From UBA1081 sp964613045 (GTDB lineage: Bacteria > Bacillota > Clostridia > Oscillospirales > Acutalibacteraceae), in contig CAZTFS010000001.1 of assembly GCA_964613045.1 (NCBI GenBank), positions 34,258 to 98,257 on the forward strand: DNA of 64,000 nucleotides, read 5' to 3'. Positions 8,453-16,501 of this stretch are shown one piece after another. Numbering within the stretch: the first letter of the stretch is position 1; the number at the start of each line of letters is the position of its first letter. The position numbers and the translations under genes were made by a program. Under the pieces are notes generated by a model, which worked only from the letters and a program-made list of their open reading frames with translations, was not told the DNA's origin and ran no database searches.

Positions 8453-9244
8453 TTAAATATCCCTAAAAAGCTCTTCCAGACCGTTGTATGCGGTAAATAT
8501 ATCATCGTAATGCGAATAGCTCCAATAGTAAAGCTCAATGATAAACTTACCGTTAAAACCGATATCCTTAGTTCTTTTGAGAAAATTACTAAAATTAAAA
8601 TCACCGGTAAGCGGTGTGATACAATCCTTATCCTTATTTCTGTCACTTATATGAATGTGAACTATCTTCTCACTCAGCTTTTCAAAAAAATCTTCATAGG
8701 TATATCCGGCTCTGTGAGCCTGTTTTACATCGAAGACAATATTAAAATCCTTACCGATATAATCGCTCATCATTTTAAGGTATGAAGGGCTCTCACTGCG
8801 GTGATACACGACATTTTCATGGCACACCCTGACACCGTACTCTGCACCCATTCCGATAAGATGCTGAAAGCGTTTACAGTATTCCTCATCATCAATTGAA
8901 CCGGGAATTTTTGCTCCGTGAAAAACAAAAATATCAGCCCCGAGCATAGATGTAACCTTAAACATTCTGTCATACAAAGGCAAAATATCATGCCATCGTC
9001 TTTCATAATTACTGAAAAGATAAAATGACTCAGCAAAAGACTGAAAAGGATGAACAGAAACGATATTCATTTCGTTTTTATCCCTTATACGAAGCAGTTC
9101 ATCAACAAAGGAATCCTCCAGTTCGGAGGGGGAATTAAGAAACAATTCAACATTCTTAAAACCGTACTCACCTGCTATTGCAAGGGATCTTTCTGTTTCA
9201 ACAGGATAATAACATGCTGATGATACGCCAAACCGTGATTCCAT
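8453..9244 (-). CDS. Xylose isomerase-like TIM-barrel protein (sugar phosphate isomerase/epimerase family)
   Basis: A 263-residue cytoplasmic protein of the AP-endonuclease-2/xylose-isomerase superfamily, whose members isomerise or epimerise sugars and related polyols using a divalent metal. Visible family elements are an N-terminal strand FGVSSACYY, VSVHP, DIFVFHGA, the conserved glutamate in CHENV (about 142), the aspartate in FDVKQAHRAG (about 172), the histidine in HIHISD and a C-terminal glutamate in FIIELY. The pattern matches the four metal ligands of the family, but the exact substrate cannot be read. The ATG at 9244 has GGAG upstream. It is a single-gene unit with its own promoter, divergent from the small membrane protein. 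Confidence 0.85.
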   Translation of the reverse strand: MESRFGVSSACYYPVETERSLAIAGEYGFKNVELFLNSPSELEDSFVDELLRIRDKNEMNIVSVHPFQSFAESFYLFSNYERRWHDILPLYDRMFKVTSMLGADIFVFHGAKIPGSIDDEEYCKRFQHLIGMGAEYGVRVCHENVVYHRSESPSYLKMMSDYIGKDFNIVFDVKQAHRAGYTYEDFFEKLSEKIVHIHISDRNKDKDCITPLTGDFNFSNFLKRTKDIGFNGKFIIELYYWSYSHYDDIFTAYNGLEELFRDI

Positions 9245-9273
9245 ACATACGCTCCATTACCTTAATTTATTCA

Positions 9274-9301
9274 TTGAAGATACCTTTATAATCATTATAA
9301 T
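9274..9301 (+). promoter_or_regulatory. Promoter of the small membrane protein (divergent)
   Basis: TTGAAG and TATAAT are separated by 16 bases. The -10 box overlaps the -10 box of the opposite promoter. Transcription would begin near 9308, which excludes the TTG start at 9301 and favours the ATG at 9322. Confidence 0.55.
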
Positions 9302-9322
9302 TGAAATGGGACGTGATTTCAA
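9294..9322 (-). promoter_or_regulatory. Promoter of the TIM-barrel gene (divergent)
   Basis: On the minus strand TTGAAA and TATAAT are 17 bases apart, about 50 bases upstream of the gene start at 9244. The shared palindromic ATTATAAT serves both directions. Confidence 0.65.
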
Positions 9323-9588
9323 TGAATACAATAACAAAAGATTTGAAAATAATTTTTAAAAATATGAATACAGTATCCAAATATATAATAAGATACGGCA
9401 CGGTGCTTGTCGCAACCCTTGCCGTATCCGTAATTTTCTTTTATATCAGATCCGGAGTAAGTCAAGATCCGTTTTTTGATATTACTATGTACACAGCTCT
9501 GCTTTATTCGATAAAAGAATGTATGGGAGCTGTATACATTCTCCCGATGCTGGCAGAAATATTACTGCGATCTTCGGGTAGAAAATAA
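9322..9588 (+). CDS. Small two-TM membrane protein of unknown function
   Basis: An 88-residue protein with a basic amphipathic N-terminus (about 1-20) and two hydrophobic helices (about 28-45 and 58-80) separated by a short polar loop. No catalytic motif or lipobox is seen. The ATG at 9322 is preferred over the upstream in-frame TTG because the divergent promoter's -10 box covers that TTG. The ribosome binding site is weak (GGGA). It converges with the PHP gene with only five bases between the stops. Codon use resembles its neighbours and it has its own promoter, so it is probably real, but the function is unknown. Confidence 0.6.
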   Translation: MNTITKDLKIIFKNMNTVSKYIIRYGTVLVATLAVSVIFFYIRSGVSQDPFFDITMYTALLYSIKECMGAVYILPMLAEILLRSSGRK

Positions 9589-9593
9589 TAACA

Positions 9594-11099
9594 TTAAACT
9601 ACATTAAGAGCCTTAAGAATGGGATCTGCAATTACTGCAATAGCCTTGCCGAGAGCTCTGATAAAGGAATCAATGCCTGCAAAAATTGCAGCATCGTAAT
9701 CCTTGAAGTCCTCATTGACGTTTTCTTCGGGCATACCGTCATAGTTGAGAAGGAATGCCTGTGTATAAGTTACGGCACCTTCGCTGATGATCTCAGCTCT
9801 TACGTAGCTGCCGATATTATCACACTCATCAAGGTCAATAGTTGCACCTTCAGCAACAACTTCACCGTCAGATATCCAACGGATGTAGAGAGCATCATCT
9901 GCATCAATTGTAATGATATCTTCAGCATCATCAACAGCAATTTCATTGACTGTTACACATGTTGCATTTTCTTCAAATCTGAATTCCATACTCTGATCGC
10001 CGTCTTCTTCAATCGAACGGTGGATCTCAGCAACAGCTTCTGCCATTGACTGACCGACTGCCTGTGCAGTTGCATCTTCTGAAGCAAGAAGGGCTGCAGA
10101 ATATGCTGCAAGCTCATCAACGTTGCCGATATAGCAGCTCTGAGCAAAGAAGTTACCTGAAAGGAGGCATTCCTTGAGAGCAGCAGATGTATTTTCTTCC
10201 ATGATAGCCATAACATAACCGGAATCTGCGATCTTAAGGTTATGAGCATCAGTTGATGCAATAGCATAAATGTTTCTGCCTGTGGGTGCTACGTCTGTAA
10301 GCATTGTATCCCAGAGTTTTCTGTCGAAACGGGTTCTGGAATCGCCCTTGGAGTTAATATCGATACCGAGACATGAATCGTACTTCACAAGAAGATTTTC
10401 AAACTTGTCAATATAGTAGCTGTAGAAGAAATCGCTGTCATTATAAGCGTCTTCTGTATAAAGTTCATCTCTTGCATTTGTGTATTCACCGGGATGGTTG
10501 ATAACAGAAACACCGCCCAGCTCATCAACAGCACTGATGATTGTTTCATAATCGCTTGTGCCGCCGAGGCGTCCGTTTCCGTAGTCAACAAACCATGTGT
10601 TAACATGAGCATTATTGAAGGAAGTGGGGTTCTGCTCGTTTGCGTAAGGAACACGAAGCATAGCATGACCACCCTCCTGGGTATAGTAGTCATCGCCGTT
10701 GATGGTCTCAACCGTATAGCTTTTGCCGTTATCAGCCGTACCGCTTGCCTCAAGTGATACAAGTGCAGATTTACCCTCTTTTACCATCATGAAAAGCTTG
10801 ATAGTAGGATCGTAGCTGGGTTCTGTCCAACTGTAGTTGACAGTTCCGTGGTCACTGATAGCATGGATATCAAAACCAAGCTCATAGTGACGCTCGATCA
10901 TTTCTTTAATGGTGTTGTCACCGTCAGATGCGTTTGTGTGAGAATGAAGGTCAGCCTTATACGTATTATAAGCAGTCCAATCTACATCATCATAAGGGTT
11001 TGTGATCGCATAGTCAACATCTGTGTCAGCAGCAAATACAGGTACTGCCATTGTGAAAACAAGAGCGATACACATAAAGATTGATAAAAATTTCTTCAT
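9594..11099 (-). CDS. Secreted PHP-domain metal-dependent phosphoesterase
   Basis: A 501-residue exported protein. Residues 1-23 are a signal peptide ending VFA-A. A PHP domain follows with the metal-binding signatures ADLHSHTNASDG (His52, His54) and ISDHG (Asp82, His83), a later INHPGEY histidine and a STDAHN motif near residue 285. This domain hydrolyses phosphoesters or phosphomonoesters; a secreted, signal-peptide-bearing copy is less common than cytoplasmic TrpH/HisK types. A roughly 120-residue C-terminal beta-rich extension (about 355-460) and an amphipathic C-terminal helix are unassigned. It lies 14 bases downstream of the GH30 gene and is probably co-transcribed. The start has AAGGAG upstream. 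The substrate is unknown. Confidence 0.88.
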   Translation of the reverse strand: MKKFLSIFMCIALVFTMAVPVFAADTDVDYAITNPYDDVDWTAYNTYKADLHSHTNASDGDNTIKEMIERHYELGFDIHAISDHGTVNYSWTEPSYDPTIKLFMMVKEGKSALVSLEASGTADNGKSYTVETINGDDYYTQEGGHAMLRVPYANEQNPTSFNNAHVNTWFVDYGNGRLGGTSDYETIISAVDELGGVSVINHPGEYTNARDELYTEDAYNDSDFFYSYYIDKFENLLVKYDSCLGIDINSKGDSRTRFDRKLWDTMLTDVAPTGRNIYAIASTDAHNLKIADSGYVMAIMEENTSAALKECLLSGNFFAQSCYIGNVDELAAYSAALLASEDATAQAVGQSMAEAVAEIHRSIEEDGDQSMEFRFEENATCVTVNEIAVDDAEDIITIDADDALYIRWISDGEVVAEGATIDLDECDNIGSYVRAEIISEGAVTYTQAFLLNYDGMPEENVNEDFKDYDAAIFAGIDSFIRALGKAIAVIADPILKALNVV

Positions 11100-11113
11100 T
11101 ACAGTTCTTCTCC

Positions 11114-12595
11114 TTATCCGTAAATAATTGTTGTTATGCTGTCAGCGGGACATTCAACAAAAAGCTTTGTTTTTCCGCTGTAAACAGTCTGAAGCTGAGC
11201 ATCTGCAGTAGAAGTTATGACTTCCATATCACCGCAGAAATTGTTTGTTGCAATATTTGTATCATCGCCGTTATTGATAATCACAACAACTGTTTTTCCT
11301 TCGGGAGTAACAAATGCACAATACTGATAGTCGCTCAGATCAATGTCAGAGCCGAGAAAACGGCTTGCATTGGAATAAACTCTTGTACTGCCCGGAGTTA
11401 TATATTTCGAGAAATGTGCGAGAGCCGAATATCTTGCCGCCGTGTAAAGCTCTGTAAAGTCGTCATCAGCAACAAGAAGACCGTCCGAATACATTTTTCC
11501 GTCTTCACCGACAGCGTAATTATTCACACCTACCCATGCAGACCATGAATTAACATTGGAAAGTGAAAGATCCTGCATAATGACCTTTGCCATGAGCAAT
11601 GCTCCCTCAAAGTCTGTTATATCATGTGTACAGGGCAATTCGCACCACTCTGTCATATCAACATTAAAATCTGAGTATTTTTCGGCAACGGTCTCACCGA
11701 ATCCGACTTTACCCCAGTAATTATTATCACTCCAATAGCTGTGATACGCCAGAGAACCGAGAACCTCACTGATTTCGGGATCGTTATAAAGATTTTCAAA
11801 GTACCATTCGGTTAATTCACCGATTTCACCGCTTTCGGGTCCCATAAGTCTGACGTCAAGTCCGCTTTCCTTTATCTTCTGAGCAAAGACTCTGTAGAGT
11901 GCAACTACTTCTTCCTTTTCGTAGTGACAGCCTTCCTGTCCTACCCAGCCGCCGCCCCATGACCACTGAGGCTCATTAACAGGGCTTATGTACTTGACGG
12001 GAACGCCTTTTTCAACGAAATACTTAGTGATAGTTATAAAATAATCCGCATAGGCTTCATAATTTTCTTCGGGGAGATTTGAAGTAAAATCGCTGTAACT
12101 GCCACAGGCTGAACCTGATTCGGTCATTGAATAATGAGGTGAGTTTGCAAACAGGACAACCGTGTCTATACAGCCGTAAGAGAGACACTTATCAAGCATA
12201 GTCTGTGCTGCTGCATCACGGGTAAAATCGTATTCATACTCACCGGTTGTTTCATTGTAATAATAAAAGCTTTCAGTCGCTCTCGAACCGCTGATACGGG
12301 CATTGGGATTATCTGCCTCGCCGCCGCCGACATTGTAACGGTATACGGTAAGAGCAAGTCCGTCCTCACTGTAAAGAGCTTTTGCAACCTCGTCAGCATA
12401 CTCAGAATCACCTGCATTCTGAGCCCACCATGCAGCGGAAGCACCAAAGCCGCTGACAGTCTGATACTCCTGTGTCTCATCGACTTCAATTGTGATACTC
12501 TTGTTTATCAGATAACTGTAACCATCACCGACAGGGATGATAAACAGGTTTATGATCGCCAGAAATATGCTTATGATCTTTTTTATTGCAGACAT
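11114..12595 (-). CDS. Glycoside hydrolase family 30 (secreted or membrane-anchored)
   Basis: A 493-residue retaining beta-glycosidase of clan GH-A. A hydrophobic N-terminus (about 5-22) acts as a signal peptide or anchor. The (beta/alpha)8 barrel shows GFGAS (49-53), RYNVGGGEADN (86-96), SPVNEPQW with acid/base Glu208 and VDMTEW with nucleophile Glu316. A C-terminal beta-sandwich (about 400-493) completes the usual GH30 architecture. Known GH30 members act on glucosylceramide, beta-1,6-glucan, beta-1,6-galactan or xylan; the subfamily cannot be assigned by eye. It has no dockerin. GGAGG lies six bases before the ATG. It is the first gene of a two-gene operon with the secreted PHP phosphoesterase. 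Confidence 0.9.
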   Translation of the reverse strand: MSAIKKIISIFLAIINLFIIPVGDGYSYLINKSITIEVDETQEYQTVSGFGASAAWWAQNAGDSEYADEVAKALYSEDGLALTVYRYNVGGGEADNPNARISGSRATESFYYYNETTGEYEYDFTRDAAAQTMLDKCLSYGCIDTVVLFANSPHYSMTESGSACGSYSDFTSNLPEENYEAYADYFITITKYFVEKGVPVKYISPVNEPQWSWGGGWVGQEGCHYEKEEVVALYRVFAQKIKESGLDVRLMGPESGEIGELTEWYFENLYNDPEISEVLGSLAYHSYWSDNNYWGKVGFGETVAEKYSDFNVDMTEWCELPCTHDITDFEGALLMAKVIMQDLSLSNVNSWSAWVGVNNYAVGEDGKMYSDGLLVADDDFTELYTAARYSALAHFSKYITPGSTRVYSNASRFLGSDIDLSDYQYCAFVTPEGKTVVVIINNGDDTNIATNNFCGDMEVITSTADAQLQTVYSGKTKLFVECPADSITTIIYG

Positions 12596-12621
12596 ACCGC
12601 ACCTCCTGTTATATATAATTA

Positions 12622-12650
12622 ATAATACTACAATTGGAATAATAATGCAA
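12622..12650 (-). promoter_or_regulatory. Promoter of the GH30-PHP operon
   Basis: Minus-strand TTGCAT and TATTAT boxes with a 17-base spacer lie about 27 bases upstream of the GH30 start. Confidence 0.65.
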
Positions 12651-12692
12651 GAAGATTTTATATATATTTATACATTATTTCAGAAAAAAAGC

Positions 12693-12721
12693 TTGTAACT
12701 GTTTTTAAGCGGTGGTATAAT
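12693..12721 (+). promoter_or_regulatory. Promoter of the EamA-MFS-phosphoesterase operon
   Basis: TTGTAA and a perfect TATAAT are separated by 17 bases. Transcription would start near 12728, so translation must start at the ATG at 12760 rather than the TTG at 12727. Confidence 0.75.
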
Positions 12722-12759
12722 TCATTTTGTTGAATTCTATATTACGGAGACATCAGAAA

Positions 12760-13689
12760 ATGAAAACAAACAAATTTACCGGGCATCTTGCCGCACTCTT
12801 TACGATAATTGTATGGGGTACGACGGTAATCTCATCAACAAAACTGCTTGAAGCAGGACTTTCGACTGCAGAAGTAATTATATGCAGATTCTTACTGGCA
12901 TTCATACTGCTTAATATCATCTATCCCCCAAGACTTAAATTTGAGGGCGTAAAAAGAGAATGCATGTATGCAATAGCGGGGCTTTGCGGCGTTACGCTGT
13001 ATTTCTTCCTGGAAATAATTGCTCTTGAGTATACAAAAGCTGCAAACGTAAGCGTTATTTTTGCTACAGCTCCCTTTTTCTGCGGTATTCTTTCTCTTTT
13101 TTCAAAAAAAGCAGAAAAACCGAAAGTCAACTTTTTCATCGGTTTCCTGCTTGCAATAACAGGCATCATTCTTGTTACTTTTGAAGACGGTTTCAGCTTC
13201 GATATCAACGTAAAAGGTGCTCTTTTTGCCATCGGATCGGCTTTTGCATGGGGGCTTTACTCATTGCTTTCAAAAGAGATAGGCTCTTACGGTCACAATG
13301 TTATCCAGACAACAAGAAGGATCTTCATGTACGGTCTTATTTTCATGATTCCCACGATCTTCCTTTTTAATGTTGATATCAAGGACTATCAGATACTTCT
13401 TACAAATCACACGGCACTTTTCAATCTGTTATATCTCGGACTTGTTGCCTCCGGTATTTGCTTCCTTACATGGAGCCATGCTACAAACACATTGGGTCCC
13501 GTAAAGGCAACTACATATATTTACGGTACACCGCTGGTAACGATTATCTTCTCATATTTCTTCCTTAAATCACAAACACTCACATGGCAGCTTTTTCTCG
13601 GTGCGGGACTCATCATAGCAGGTCTTGTGCTTTCCGTATCAAAAAGCACAAACGCCCCGTCTAAAAAGAAAAAGAAACGCAGAGGATAA
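12760..13689 (+). CDS. EamA/DMT-family membrane transporter
   Basis: A 309-residue integral membrane protein with about ten hydrophobic helices arranged as two EamA repeats (about 8-140 and 155-290). Typical features are the N-terminal LAALFTIIVWGTT helix with Trp, the first-repeat end FFLGF..ITGIILV, and the second repeat opening GALFAIGSAFAWGLYSLLSK. Such drug/metabolite transporters usually export amino acids, nucleotide sugars or small metabolites by secondary transport. The C-terminus is a lysine/arginine-rich cytoplasmic tail. The ATG at 12760 has CGGAGA nine bases upstream. It starts an operon with the MFS transporter (two bases between genes) and the phosphoesterase. The substrate is not predictable. 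Confidence 0.88.
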   Translation: MKTNKFTGHLAALFTIIVWGTTVISSTKLLEAGLSTAEVIICRFLLAFILLNIIYPPRLKFEGVKRECMYAIAGLCGVTLYFFLEIIALEYTKAANVSVIFATAPFFCGILSLFSKKAEKPKVNFFIGFLLAITGIILVTFEDGFSFDINVKGALFAIGSAFAWGLYSLLSKEIGSYGHNVIQTTRRIFMYGLIFMIPTIFLFNVDIKDYQILLTNHTALFNLLYLGLVASGICFLTWSHATNTLGPVKATTYIYGTPLVTIIFSYFFLKSQTLTWQLFLGAGLIIAGLVLSVSKSTNAPSKKKKKRRG

Positions 13690-13691
13690 AA

Positions 13692-14918
13692 ATGAAAACT
13701 TCATTAAGCAACAAAAAAGCGAATTTTCTCATATTTATTTGTTGGGCAGCGTATACGGCGGCTTATGTAGGCAGACTCAACTATAATGCCTCAATGGTCG
13801 AAATACTCGCCCAACTGAATACAACAAAGGAAGCTGCAGGTACGGTAAGTTCCTTTTTCTTCTTTGCATACGGTGCAGGTCAGCTTGTAAACGGTCTGCT
13901 GTCAAAGAAATACAACACAAAATACTCCGTCACCGTTGCACTGGCAGGCTCCTGCGTTATCAATATCCTGATGACAGTTTTCAGTGATATATCTGTCATG
14001 AAGTATCTTTGGTTTTTAAACGGAGTTTTCCAGTCCATACTCTGGAGCTCTCTGATAAAAACACTGTCGGACTATCTTTCAGATGAAAAGCTCCCCCGTG
14101 CCGTCATGGTAATGAGCACGACCGTTGCATCGGGTACATTCGCCGCATACGGACTTGCGGCTTTGTTCTCGGCTTTGGAATTAAAATGGACGACCATATT
14201 CTATGTTTCCGCAACAGTTGTCGGCATTATTTCAATACTTTGGTTCGTGGGCATGACTTCAGTGCAGAAGCATGAAAAAGCTGTTATAAAAACAGAAAAG
14301 TCGGACAGCAAAAAACTTGAGATAACACCGGCATTTGCAATAAGCATAATTGTAATTCTCATTTCCGCTGTTGCAAACGGATTCATAAAAGACGGCATTA
14401 CGACATGGGTTCCGTCAATACTGAAAGAAGAATTCGGTGTAAGCTCTTCACTTTCCATCATTGTTACACTTCTGCTCCCCGTGCTCTCGATATTCGGTGC
14501 AACAATCGTCAAGATATGCCATAAGAAACAGAAAGATGAAAACATTCTCAACGGCGGATTTTATCTTGTTTCCGTCATTCTTGCAGGGCTGATAATTGCA
14601 ACCATAGGTCTGAGATCAGCTCCCCTGACGCTGATACTCTTCGGCGGTACGGCATGTATGATGTCTGCTGTCAACAATGTTATCACAAGCATCGTTCCTC
14701 TTTATTCAAGAGATAAAATCGATTCGGGACTTTCTGCAGGACTTCTTAATACGTTCTGTTATGTGGGAAGCACACTGAGCATCACCTTACTCGGTAAGAT
14801 CGCCGATACAAAGGGCTGGAACGATGTGTTTATTTGCATACTTATTTTTGCAGTCACAGCATTTGCCGTATGTGCAGTTGCTGCGATCTTCACAAGAAAA
14901 AAGGAGATAAAATCATGA
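13692..14918 (+). CDS. MFS transporter resembling the organophosphate:phosphate antiporter family
   Basis: A 408-residue polytopic protein with about 12 helices and a charged central loop (about 188-205). The first helix pair has YVGRLNYNASM, and helix 4-5 has GVFQSILWSSLIKTL. Both resemble the GlpT/UhpT group, which exchanges sugar phosphates or glycerol-3-phosphate for phosphate. The gene overlaps the downstream metallophosphoesterase by ATGA and follows the EamA gene by two bases. An organophosphate importer beside a phosphoesterase is a sensible pairing, but whether the substrate-phosphate arginines are all present was not checked against an alignment. General sugar or drug transport remains possible. 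Confidence 0.8.
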   Translation: MKTSLSNKKANFLIFICWAAYTAAYVGRLNYNASMVEILAQLNTTKEAAGTVSSFFFFAYGAGQLVNGLLSKKYNTKYSVTVALAGSCVINILMTVFSDISVMKYLWFLNGVFQSILWSSLIKTLSDYLSDEKLPRAVMVMSTTVASGTFAAYGLAALFSALELKWTTIFYVSATVVGIISILWFVGMTSVQKHEKAVIKTEKSDSKKLEITPAFAISIIVILISAVANGFIKDGITTWVPSILKEEFGVSSSLSIIVTLLLPVLSIFGATIVKICHKKQKDENILNGGFYLVSVILAGLIIATIGLRSAPLTLILFGGTACMMSAVNNVITSIVPLYSRDKIDSGLSAGLLNTFCYVGSTLSITLLGKIADTKGWNDVFICILIFAVTAFAVCAVAAIFTRKKEIKS

Positions 14919-15985
14919 GCTATATCCCCCACAAATTCAAATCGGCAAAATTCAGAAGAAAAGAGCCTGCACCTTTGAAATTCGGTGCTGACGGCAAATT
15001 CAGAATCCTTCATATTACGGATATTCATCAGGTCATGCCCGAAATGGACGATGATGAGGACAGAAGAATTCCCGAAGCTAAAGATATTGAAACTCAGAAT
15101 GTTATCGAAACTCTCGTTGCACAGACAAATCCCGATCTTGTGGTTTTCGGCGGCGATAATATCAGCGGTTACTGGCAGGAGTTTACATACGATCTGGTTC
15201 AGCAGACCATAGAGAAGATAACAAAGCCTGTCCGTGACAGAAACATTCCTCTTTGTGTCGTTTTCGGCAATCATGACGGTGAAGAAGGCTTCCATACTGA
15301 ATTTCAGATGATGCTTTATATGGAATACCCGAACTGCCGTTCAAACCTCAATGACGAAAATGTTTACGGCTGCGGAAATTGCTGTGTAACGATAAAAAGC
15401 AGTAAATCAGATAAAAATGCGTTTGCTCTCTGGCTTATAGATTCAAACGATTATCAGAAAAGAGAAAACGGCGAATTCGGTTATGACTGCGTTCATGACG
15501 ATCAGATCGACTGGTATGAAAAAAGAGCTGCAGAGCTTAAAGCCGAAAACGGCGGTGAGCCTCTGCCCTCAATACTTTTCCAGCATATATGTGTTCAGCA
15601 GATGCGTGACGGTTTCAAAGAAGTTTCAGCCGGCGATGAATACGACTTTGAGCGAAAAGGAAAATATTATAAAATGGGACATAAGATCCTTGAGGGAAGG
15701 ATAAGAGAAGATCCCTGTCCGCCCTGTATGGATAACGACCACAGAAGACAGTTTGAGAGCTGGAAAAAGACAGGTGATATAGTTGCTGCATTCTTCGGTC
15801 ACGATCATGTTAACGATTTTCATATAAACATTGACGGTATCGACCTTTATCAGACTCTCGGCACAGGGTACTGTTCTTACGGTCTTGAAAGAGGCGGCAG
15901 ACTTATAGTCCTCGACGAAAACGATCCGAAAAATATCTGTACGCAATCAATTGAAGTAAAAAGAATCACTGATACTGTTATTTAA
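14915..15985 (+). CDS. Calcineurin-like metallophosphoesterase
   Basis: A 356-residue protein with the five metallophosphoesterase blocks in order: HITDIHQ (about 39-45), FGGDNISG, FGNHDGEE, QHICVQQ and FFGHDHVND. These give the two-metal centre that cleaves phosphomonoesters or diesters. There is no signal peptide, so it is cytoplasmic. The start at 14915 has AAGGAGA about nine bases upstream and overlaps the MFS stop (ATGA); a longer frame runs back into that gene and lacks homology. It is the last gene of the operon, followed by a terminator. Members of this purple-acid-phosphatase-like subgroup are common in gut Firmicutes, usually without a known substrate. Confidence 0.9.
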   Translation: MSYIPHKFKSAKFRRKEPAPLKFGADGKFRILHITDIHQVMPEMDDDEDRRIPEAKDIETQNVIETLVAQTNPDLVVFGGDNISGYWQEFTYDLVQQTIEKITKPVRDRNIPLCVVFGNHDGEEGFHTEFQMMLYMEYPNCRSNLNDENVYGCGNCCVTIKSSKSDKNAFALWLIDSNDYQKRENGEFGYDCVHDDQIDWYEKRAAELKAENGGEPLPSILFQHICVQQMRDGFKEVSAGDEYDFERKGKYYKMGHKILEGRIREDPCPPCMDNDHRRQFESWKKTGDIVAAFFGHDHVNDFHINIDGIDLYQTLGTGYCSYGLERGGRLIVLDENDPKNICTQSIEVKRITDTVI

Positions 15986-15990
15986 AATTT

Positions 15991-16019
15991 ACGGCACCTT
16001 AAAAAAGGTGCCGTTTTTG
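15991..16019 (+). terminator. Rho-independent terminator after the phosphoesterase
   Basis: An 8-bp perfect stem (ACGGCACC / GGTGCCGT) with an A-rich 8-base loop is followed by a T run. Confidence 0.9.
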
Positions 16020-16105
16020 TCACATTTAATTTTTAAAGTCCGTTTTATAGTACATTTTGTTCTGTATACTTAAGACAACAGATAAACTTAAGGAGCGAAA
16101 GAAAA

Positions 16106-16333
16106 ATGACTACAAACAATTATTCGGCAAAAAATACAAGTGAAGAAAACCGCAAAAATTCAAACAACTTCCTGTTTTTCCTTCTTACAATCACATGCAT
16201 TGTGATTCTGATCGTATCGTTCATGGCGTTTCTGAAAATAGAAAACAACCTGCACGCATTACTTGTGTTGCTCGCAGGAACAGCATTGAATGTGTTTATC
16301 TTCATTAACGGAAAGCATCAAGTACGCAAATAA
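16106..16333 (+). CDS. Small two-TM membrane protein of unknown function
   Basis: A 75-residue protein: a polar Asn/Ser-rich N-terminus (1-22), a hydrophobic helix (about 23-43), a short charged turn (KIENN) and a second helix (about 49-68) ending in a basic tail. AGGAG lies ten bases before the ATG. A possible TATACT -10 box at 16065 has no good -35 partner. It stands alone between the phosphoesterase terminator and an assembly gap. The family was not recognised. Confidence 0.6.
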   Translation: MTTNNYSAKNTSEENRKNSNNFLFFLLTITCIVILIVSFMAFLKIENNLHALLVLLAGTALNVFIFINGKHQVRK

Positions 16334-16357
16334 AAACCGTCATCAGAAGATACTGAA

Positions 16358-16497
16358 AATCATAATTTACAATNNNNNNNNNNNNNNNNNNNNNNNNNNN
16401 NNNNNNNNNNNNNNNNNNNNNNNNNNNNNNNNNNNNNNNNNNNNNNNNNNNNNNNNNNNNNNNNNNNNNNNNNATTGTTAATTGGTTCGACAAATTA
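16358..16497 (+). repeat. Heptad-arm palindromic element, copy A (interrupted by gap)
   Basis: The left flank (AATCATAATTTACAAT) and right flank (ATTGTTAATTGGTTCGACAA) match the two ends of the copies at 23.8, 37.4 and 48.3 kb, in the same orientation as the 37.4-kb copy. The interior is lost in the N run. The right end lies five bases from the fucosidase stop codon. Confidence 0.7.
16374..16473. other. Assembly gap (100 N)
   Basis: Exactly 100 N, a conventional scaffold spacer, so the true length is unknown. The flanks indicate that a palindromic repeat broke the assembly here. Confidence 0.98.
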
Positions 16498-16501
16498 TTG
16501 A

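Noticed and set aside
12727..12759. Upstream TTG start for the EamA gene
   Set aside because: It precedes the expected transcription start of the 12693-12721 promoter and has no ribosome binding site.
16290..16493. Short ORFs crossing the first gap on both strands
   Set aside because: They consist mostly of unknown bases and repeat ends.
16482..16497. tRNA T-loop-like GGTTCGA in the heptad repeats
   Set aside because: No acceptor stem, anticodon arm or cloverleaf can be drawn around it at any copy.
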